From the NCBI GenBank assembly GCA_011392765.1, contig WYCW01000006.1:30821-94820 (forward strand): DNA of 64,000 nucleotides, in the 5' to 3' direction. This stretch comes from Candidatus Thiosymbion ectosymbiont of Catanema sp. Cochon2018. Lineage in GTDB: Bacteria; Pseudomonadota; Gammaproteobacteria; Chromatiales; Chromatiaceae. Positions 61,100 through 64,000 of this stretch are shown here, one piece after another; within the stretch, counting starts at the first letter, position 1, and each line of letters begins with the position of its first letter. The notes under the pieces are model-generated. The model worked only from the letters and a program-made list of their open reading frames with translations. It made no database searches and had not been told where the DNA came from. Position numbers and translations under genes: made by a program.

Positions 61100-62763
61100 T
61101 GAATGAAATAATCATTTCGCCGGATGAAACGCATCATTTGATGAACGGTAAGCCGTTGTACTCTCATCGTTTTGATAAAGTACAGAGCTTTCATTTTCCC
61201 CCAGGTTACGCTCCCGTCAAAAAAGGGCAACGTGCCTTTTTTATCGATACTGAAGGCCAGCCGGTATTTGACCGCAGTTTCGATAATGCCTTTGGTTTTT
61301 ATGATGGCATCGCCACGGTTGCTGATACAACCGGATTTTTTCATATCAATGAACAAGGGAAAGATATTCATTCTCGGCGCTTTGCCTGGTCGGGAAATTT
61401 CCAGGAGGGCATTTGTGTAGTTGAAGACTTGCATGGCAGGCAATTTTTTCACATCGACAGAAAAGCCAATCCGATTTATACGGAAAGATATGCCTATATC
61501 GGAGACTATCGGTATGGAATCGCTGTTGCCGTGAATAATGATGGTCTTTGCACTCATATCGACAACAAAGGCCGGTTATTACATGGAAAACATTTTTCAG
61601 AGCTTGATGTTTATCATAAAGGCTATGCTATTGCCAAAGATGAAAGGGGGTATTTCCATATCAATAAAGAGGGTAGGGTACTTTATAATCAGCGTTATAT
61701 CAAATTGGAACCTTATTACAACGGTAGAGCAATTGCTGTTGATAAATATGGAGTAAAACTGATTATCTCAACCGAAGGAAAAATTGTTAAAAAAATAGAT
61801 AGTCAGGACGCGGAAATCCAAAAAATAGAACAATATTATTCCCAACAGGCATTTTCCTATTGGGATGGTAGAATACTGACCAGTATTTTGGAATTGGGTA
61901 TTTTTGATCGATTAGAGAAGAGTATTTCGTCTGTCGAATTGTACCGACAAGTTGAATTGGAAAAACCAATAATCGATATGATATTACGTTGGTTGGCTAT
62001 TCATCGGTTGCTGGCCATAGATAATGATGTTTATTCGCTCACATTGGCAGGAAAAATAATCCTGCACAGGCTGAAGCCCATTTTTTCCTATTGGCAGAGT
62101 AGTGTTTTGGTAGAAACTTCGCTCAAACTGACTGATTCGCTTGAAAGTAACCAAAGCAGTTTTGATAAAACCCATCAGCTTTCATTTTTCGAATATGTGC
62201 AAAAGGACACCAAAATAGCTGCTGATCTGGAGGAAATAATGAGTTTTTATGCAATTGATTATAATACCTATTTGCCTTATTTGAGGTTTTCCAATGAGAC
62301 TATATGTGATATTGGTGGTGGCAATGGTAATTTATTGAGCAAATTAAAACAATGCTATCCGGAGATAGAGCCTATTATCTTAGATAAATTTACCTATAAA
62401 AGCCAACCAGGCATCAAGTTTGTGAAAATGGATTTCTTTCAACCATGGTCGCTGGAGGCAGATGTTTATTTGATAAGCCGTGTTTTACATGATTGGAATG
62501 ATGAGCAAGTTACCCGATTACTTAAGAATATCGCAGATAATATGAACTCGAAAACCATGTTGTATGTATTTGAAACGATTGTGAGTGAAGGGAATGTGAT
62601 TGATAAAGGCGTCAGCATCAGTTTTCATCTATTGAATTTGTTGGGTGGGAGAGAACGTACTTTATCCGAGCTTGAGGCTCTGTTTCAAAAATCCGGTTTA
62701 GTAATAAAAGACATATACTCGGATACTGCAACCATTTCATTGATGAAAGTGATGAAGAAATGA
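61099..62763 (+). CDS. WG-repeat / methyltransferase fusion
   Basis: The 554-residue protein has about seven WG-type beta repeats in residues 1-225 (for example FDNAFGFYDGIATVADTTGF and YIGDYRYGIAVAVNNDGLCT). The rest is a plant-type O-methyltransferase: dimerisation domain (FSYWDGRILTSILELGIFDR), SAM site ICDIGGGNGNLLSKLK near 405, DADVYLISRVLHDWND-like motif near 460. The histidine of VLHDWND is the usual catalytic base, so O-methylation is likely. WG repeats probably bind substrate. It overlaps its neighbours by 1 and 4 bases. Confidence 0.85.
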   Translation: MNEIIISPDETHHLMNGKPLYSHRFDKVQSFHFPPGYAPVKKGQRAFFIDTEGQPVFDRSFDNAFGFYDGIATVADTTGFFHINEQGKDIHSRRFAWSGNFQEGICVVEDLHGRQFFHIDRKANPIYTERYAYIGDYRYGIAVAVNNDGLCTHIDNKGRLLHGKHFSELDVYHKGYAIAKDERGYFHINKEGRVLYNQRYIKLEPYYNGRAIAVDKYGVKLIISTEGKIVKKIDSQDAEIQKIEQYYSQQAFSYWDGRILTSILELGIFDRLEKSISSVELYRQVELEKPIIDMILRWLAIHRLLAIDNDVYSLTLAGKIILHRLKPIFSYWQSSVLVETSLKLTDSLESNQSSFDKTHQLSFFEYVQKDTKIAADLEEIMSFYAIDYNTYLPYLRFSNETICDIGGGNGNLLSKLKQCYPEIEPIILDKFTYKSQPGIKFVKMDFFQPWSLEADVYLISRVLHDWNDEQVTRLLKNIADNMNSKTMLYVFETIVSEGNVIDKGVSISFHLLNLLGGRERTLSELEALFQKSGLVIKDIYSDTATISLMKVMKK

Positions 62764-63347
62764 TTCTACTAATTCGTCATGCGGAAAAATCACCGGCGGG
62801 AGAACAGTGCCTGACTTCTCAAGGACTCGATGATGCCTTGAATTATGGAAAACAATTAAAACAGCAGGGTATGCAACCGGATGAAATTATAAGTAGTCCG
62901 GTTAAACGCTGCATACAAACAGCTGAAAAAATTGTTGAGGGGTTACAATCCGGACTCGACATACAAAGAAGTCGTTTACTTGGCAATCCGGGAATATTCG
63001 TGGCGGATCATAAGAAAGCGGCAAAAGCATTTGATAAATTTACAGTGTGTAAAGTGGTCAATATGATAATCAAAGGAGAGGAACTGCCGGGTTTTTTATC
63101 CATCGAAGATGCTTGCGGACCGCTGATGGATGAAATTCAAACAAAAGTAGATTTAAACAAGTCTGTTTTGTATGTTTCGCATGACACGATCATTATGCCC
63201 TTTATCGCTTATCTATCTGGAATTAAAAAAATCGATGAATCTGAAATAATCGATTACCTGGATGGATATGCGGTGGAAAAAGAAACAAACGGGGACGGGC
63301 ATCTAAGTTGGGGTTTCGCGACGAAGCTCGAATTGGCTAAAGGCTAA
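62760..63347 (+). CDS. Histidine phosphatase-like protein
   Basis: The 195-residue product MILLIRHAEKSPAGEQCLTS, ISSPVKRCIQTAEKIVEG and VLYVSHDTIIMPFIAYLSG has the histidine phosphatase pattern: RHAE (variant of RHG) near residue 6, R in SPVKRC near 48, and SHD near 140. The phosphate-binding residues seem complete, so it may dephosphorylate a product of the cluster. It starts 4 bases inside the methyltransferase gene and is the last gene of the AT-rich cluster. Confidence 0.85.
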   Translation: MILLIRHAEKSPAGEQCLTSQGLDDALNYGKQLKQQGMQPDEIISSPVKRCIQTAEKIVEGLQSGLDIQRSRLLGNPGIFVADHKKAAKAFDKFTVCKVVNMIIKGEELPGFLSIEDACGPLMDEIQTKVDLNKSVLYVSHDTIIMPFIAYLSGIKKIDESEIIDYLDGYAVEKETNGDGHLSWGFATKLELAKG

Positions 63348-63520
63348 GATAATATGAATACAAGGGATATGATCCGGATCCTTCTAAGAGCCTGTCTAAA
63401 AAGACAGTCTCTTCGTACCCCTTTGTAGCTTTGTGCCTTTGTGTGATGTTCTTCATTTCTCACACAAAGCCACGAAGACACGAAGAATTTTTCATTTGCG
63501 GAAAAAACAAGTCAGGTGTC
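63348..63520. repeat. Repeat-filled spacer before alr
   Basis: AAGAGCCTGTCTAAAAAGACAGTCTCTT (63387-63414) is a short palindrome whose left arm matches the ends of the IS5-family elements here. TTTGTGCCTTTGTGTGATG faces CATTTCTCACACAAAGCCAC as an inverted pair. This marks the end of the AT-rich cluster; no gene is present. Confidence 0.55.
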
Positions 63521-64000
63521 ATGCAAATCCATCCGCGGGCGATTATCGATCATTCCGCCCTCCGGCATAACCTCGCCTGCGTGCGGCGCCGCGCCCCGGG
63601 CAGCCGGGTGTGGGCGGTCATCAAGGCCGACGGTTACGGGCACGGGATGGTGCCGGTTGGGACCAGTCTCGAAGCCGCGGACGGCCTGGCGGTGGCTCGG
63701 GTGGAGGAAGGGGTGCGTCTGCGAGAGGCGGGGATTGCCAAGCCCATCCTGGTCATGGAGGGGTTTTTCTTCGGCGAGGAGCTCGCTGCCGTGCGCGCCC
63801 ACGGGCTCGATCCGGCGCTGCACCAGCCTGGGCAGGTGGCACTTTTGGGGCAGATGCAAGCCGTAAAACCCCTGCGCGTCTGGATCAAGGTGGATACGGG
63901 CATGCATCGGCTGGGTTTCGATCCGCGAGAGATCCCGGCCCTGCTCGCGCGCTTGCAGGCCGATCCCCGGCTCGCGGGGTCGGTAGGACTCATGACCCAC
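63521..64000 (+). CDS. alr: Alanine racemase (partial)
   Basis: Alr is the PLP enzyme interconverting L- and D-alanine for peptidoglycan. The first 160 residues are present: MQIHPRAIIDHSALRHNLAC, the PLP lysine in WAVIKADGYGHGMVPV near residue 34, and LRVWIKVDTGMHRLGF near 130. The reading frame is open to the window end, so the gene continues beyond it. AGGTGTC precedes the ATG. Base composition returns to that of the host. Confidence 0.93.
   Translation, partial: MQIHPRAIIDHSALRHNLACVRRRAPGSRVWAVIKADGYGHGMVPVGTSLEAADGLAVARVEEGVRLREAGIAKPILVMEGFFFGEELAAVRAHGLDPALHQPGQVALLGQMQAVKPLRVWIKVDTGMHRLGFDPREIPALLARLQADPRLAGSVGLMTH

Overview
The window reads as chromosomal DNA of a sulfur-oxidising gammaproteobacterium. 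The main evidence is a complete reverse-type dissimilatory sulfite reductase set (dsrABEFHCMKLJOP, minus strand, 24902 down to 10551). It includes dsrEFH and dsrL, the markers of the oxidative direction. The housekeeping genes (ribD-nrdR, glyA, hemN, prmB, rbfA, truB-rpsO-pnp, bioA, hisC-tyrA, an AMIN/LysM amidase, alr) are GC-rich and arranged as in gammaproteobacteria. The genome is unusually rich in small transposable elements, degenerate genes and dispersed palindromic repeats, which separate genes that normally touch.

Layout. 129-4975: ribD, nrdR, two decayed small genes, glyA and a DJ-1 family gene. 4976-8800: no intact gene; a decayed N6-adenine methylase, and an ISAzo13-like element whose transposase is broken by a 110-bp miniature element. 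8802-10425: a ParE-type toxin/antitoxin pair, then an L,D-transpeptidase-like protein with an adjacent secreted partner. 10551-24902: the dsr genes, interrupted between dsrM and dsrK, between dsrK and dsrL, and between dsrO and dsrP by antitoxin-like genes, a toxin tip with a possible immunity gene, and repeats. 25600-31260: a helical protein, hemN, a truncated NYN protein, IS debris and an amidase-like gene. 31350-39472: prmB, rbfA, truB, rpsO and pnp, with an Rpn-type nuclease and an AT-rich ATP-grasp gene inserted. 39595-43991: an accessory patch with an MNT nucleotidyltransferase, a two-gene TIR + SLOG cassette, a TPR remnant and a second Rpn-type protein. 44527-54087: bioA, the amidase, tyrA, hisC, then a TPR / J-like / GrpE-like trio. 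54341-57605: an IS1-family element, and an IS110-family gene interrupted by an IS5-family element that itself carries a miniature element. 58006-63347: an AT-rich, translationally coupled five-gene cluster (sugar epimerase, glycosyltransferase, radical SAM/SPASM, WG-repeat methyltransferase, histidine phosphatase). 63521 to the end: alr.

How the genes work together. DsrEFH and DsrC relay sulfur to DsrAB, which oxidises it to sulfite. DsrL exchanges electrons between DsrAB and pyridine nucleotide, and DsrMKJOP is the membrane complex that handles DsrC thiol/trisulfide chemistry. hemN supplies haem precursors. The most interesting accessory units are the TIR-SLOG pair (possible nucleotide-signalling immunity), the radical SAM/WG-methyltransferase cluster (possible unknown natural product or surface modification), the L,D-transpeptidase-like/secreted pair (possible effector and immunity), and several families of non-autonomous elements. 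For several of these elements excision sites and target duplications can be read directly.
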